From Phocaeicola_A sp963625535 (lineage in GTDB: Bacteria > Bacteroidota > Bacteroidia > Bacteroidales > Bacteroidaceae), in the NCBI GenBank assembly GCA_963625535.1, contig CAVFUK010000166.1, forward strand, positions 1 to 6,392: a stretch of DNA of 6,392 nucleotides, written 5' to 3'. Made by a program: the position numbers and the translations under genes. The notes beneath the pieces were generated by a model, which worked only from the letters and a program-made list of their open reading frames with translations, was not told the origin of the DNA and searched no databases. Position 1 is the first letter of the stretch. Each line of letters begins with the position of its first letter. Shown piece after piece: positions 5,849 through 6,392 of this stretch.

Positions 5849-6061
5849 TTATTTACTTTCTTCGTGCAATCCATGCTTTTCTTTCTCACGATCAGCTTTG
5901 ATTGACGCTATCGTATCCCTTAGTCTTTCCTGCAAGATGCGTTTTGCATTTGCCGAGCTCTGACGGGCGGACTCCGCCACCTGTTCCATCAGTTCATGTA
6001 GCATCTCGTCCGATGGCTCTTCCAGCGATGTCAAGCGATAATCTTTTATGTCCATTGCCAT
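5849..6061 (-). CDS. Small charged helical protein of unknown function
   Basis: The protein has 70 aa and I cannot assign it to a named family. It begins MAMDIKDYRLTSLEEPSDEM. Residues about 17-62 should be one long, or two stacked, amphipathic helices rich in Glu, Arg, Lys and Ala, with a possible coiled coil. There is no signal peptide and no membrane segment, so it is probably cytoplasmic. Two ATGs are possible (6061 and 6055), and the first is used here. A plausible promoter lies just upstream (6081-6112). The regular sequence with low bias, the clean start region and the DYRLTSLEEPSDE head, which looks conserved in type, support a real gene. No partner gene sits beside it, so a toxin-antitoxin role is not supported by context. 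Confidence 0.75.
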   Translation of the reverse strand: MAMDIKDYRLTSLEEPSDEMLHELMEQVAESARQSSANAKRILQERLRDTIASIKADREKEKHGLHEESK

Positions 6062-6080
6062 ACGTTTTTGTAAATCTTCC

Positions 6081-6112
6081 GCAAGATACGTCTTTTATCA
6101 TTATCCTCCAAA
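6081..6112 (-). promoter_or_regulatory. Candidate promoter of the 70-aa protein gene
   Basis: On the minus strand TTTG (6112-6109) is followed after exactly 20 nt by TATCTTGC (6088-6081). The -33 element and the spacing are ideal, but the last two bases of the -7 element deviate from TAnnTTTG. The predicted start would leave a leader of only about 10-15 nt. Confidence 0.45.
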
Positions 6113-6283
6113 CATCCCTAACTACTCCAATTCTTTTCCACATAAGATTGTCCGTTCCACACCAATACATTGTATAGGCCACTTTCCCGGCGAAGTCTGC
6201 CTATGAAGAGGGGGAGAGTGAGTCCATAGAGGGTGCATAAGAGAAGAAAATGCAGTGGTACGACAATTTTTTTGCTAAAGTTG

Positions 6284-6314
6284 TTGCGTATATAAAATAT
6301 TCGCCGTACTTTTG
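6284..6314 (+). promoter_or_regulatory. Promoter of the tRNA-Asn gene (Bacteroides type)
   Basis: TTG (6284-6286) is followed after 20 nt by TACTTTTG (6307-6314), a full match to TAnnTTTG. Transcription should start around 6318-6322, about 20 nt before the mature tRNA 5' end at 6339. Confidence 0.7.
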
Positions 6315-6338
6315 CACCGCATTTGAGAAACGAATGTT

Positions 6339-6392
6339 GCTTCAATAGCTCAGTTGGTTAGAGCACCTGACTGTTAATCAGGGGGTCGTTGG
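6339..6392 (+). tRNA. tRNA-Asn (anticodon GTT), 5' part; cut by window end
   Basis: Acceptor 5' strand GCTTCAA (6339-6345) is followed by TA, then the D arm GCTC...GAGC (6348-6364). The anticodon arm CCTGA / CTGTTAA / TCAGG (6366-6382) has a perfect 5-bp stem, and the anticodon GTT is at 6373-6375. The variable loop GGGTC and the first T-stem strand GTTGG reach the window edge. The 3' part of the T arm and acceptor lie outside. The last complete feature visible fits tRNA-Asn without deviation. Confidence 0.95.

Noticed and set aside
6118..6345. 75-codon minus-strand frame overlapping the tRNA-Asn gene and its promoter
   Set aside because: It starts inside the tRNA gene and runs against its promoter, and the overlapping 62-codon frame 5994-6182 has no better support.

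Overview
The window looks like chromosomal core DNA from a Bacteroidota species, most likely Bacteroides or a close relative. Support comes from promoters of the TTTG / about 20 nt / TAnnTTTG type, weak Shine-Dalgarno sites, Bacteroidetes-style RimP, NusA and IF-2 proteins, and an S41 peptidase with the long C-terminal region seen in this phylum. The species call is inference. I see no phage, IS element, CRISPR array or defence locus.

Positions 1-3285 carry the start of the translation/transcription operon rimP-nusA-infB on the minus strand. The genes are separated by only 3-4 nt. infB runs off the left edge, so only its N-terminal 484 codons are present. A well-formed promoter (3255-3285) drives the operon. 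Between it and rimP lies a GC hairpin followed by a T-run, oriented as an intrinsic terminator. This suggests premature termination control of an operon that itself encodes NusA, a termination/antitermination factor.

Positions 3286-3752 hold a divergently transcribed small gene for a single-membrane-segment protein of unknown function (134 aa). It ends 4 bp from the stop codon of a convergent gene for a secreted carboxy-terminal processing protease of family S41 (3757-5427), which has an intact Ser-Lys-Gln triad.

Positions 5428-5848 (421 nt) contain no convincing gene. They hold the protease promoter, two closely related palindromic repeats of 45 bp at 53-bp spacing (5573-5677), a 14-bp perfect palindrome beside an isolated promoter-like box, and a 2 x 19-bp tandem repeat. 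The two palindromic copies differ at three positions, and two of these compensate each other within an inner stem, which hints at selection on a folded form.

Positions 5849-6061 encode a 70-aa charged helical protein of unknown function on the minus strand, with a plausible promoter upstream. From 6062 to 6338 there is only this promoter and the tRNA promoter. The window ends inside a tRNA-Asn(GTT) gene on the plus strand.

The most interesting points are the hairpin in the rimP leader and the covarying twin palindromes. The rest is ordinary core genome with two small unknown proteins.
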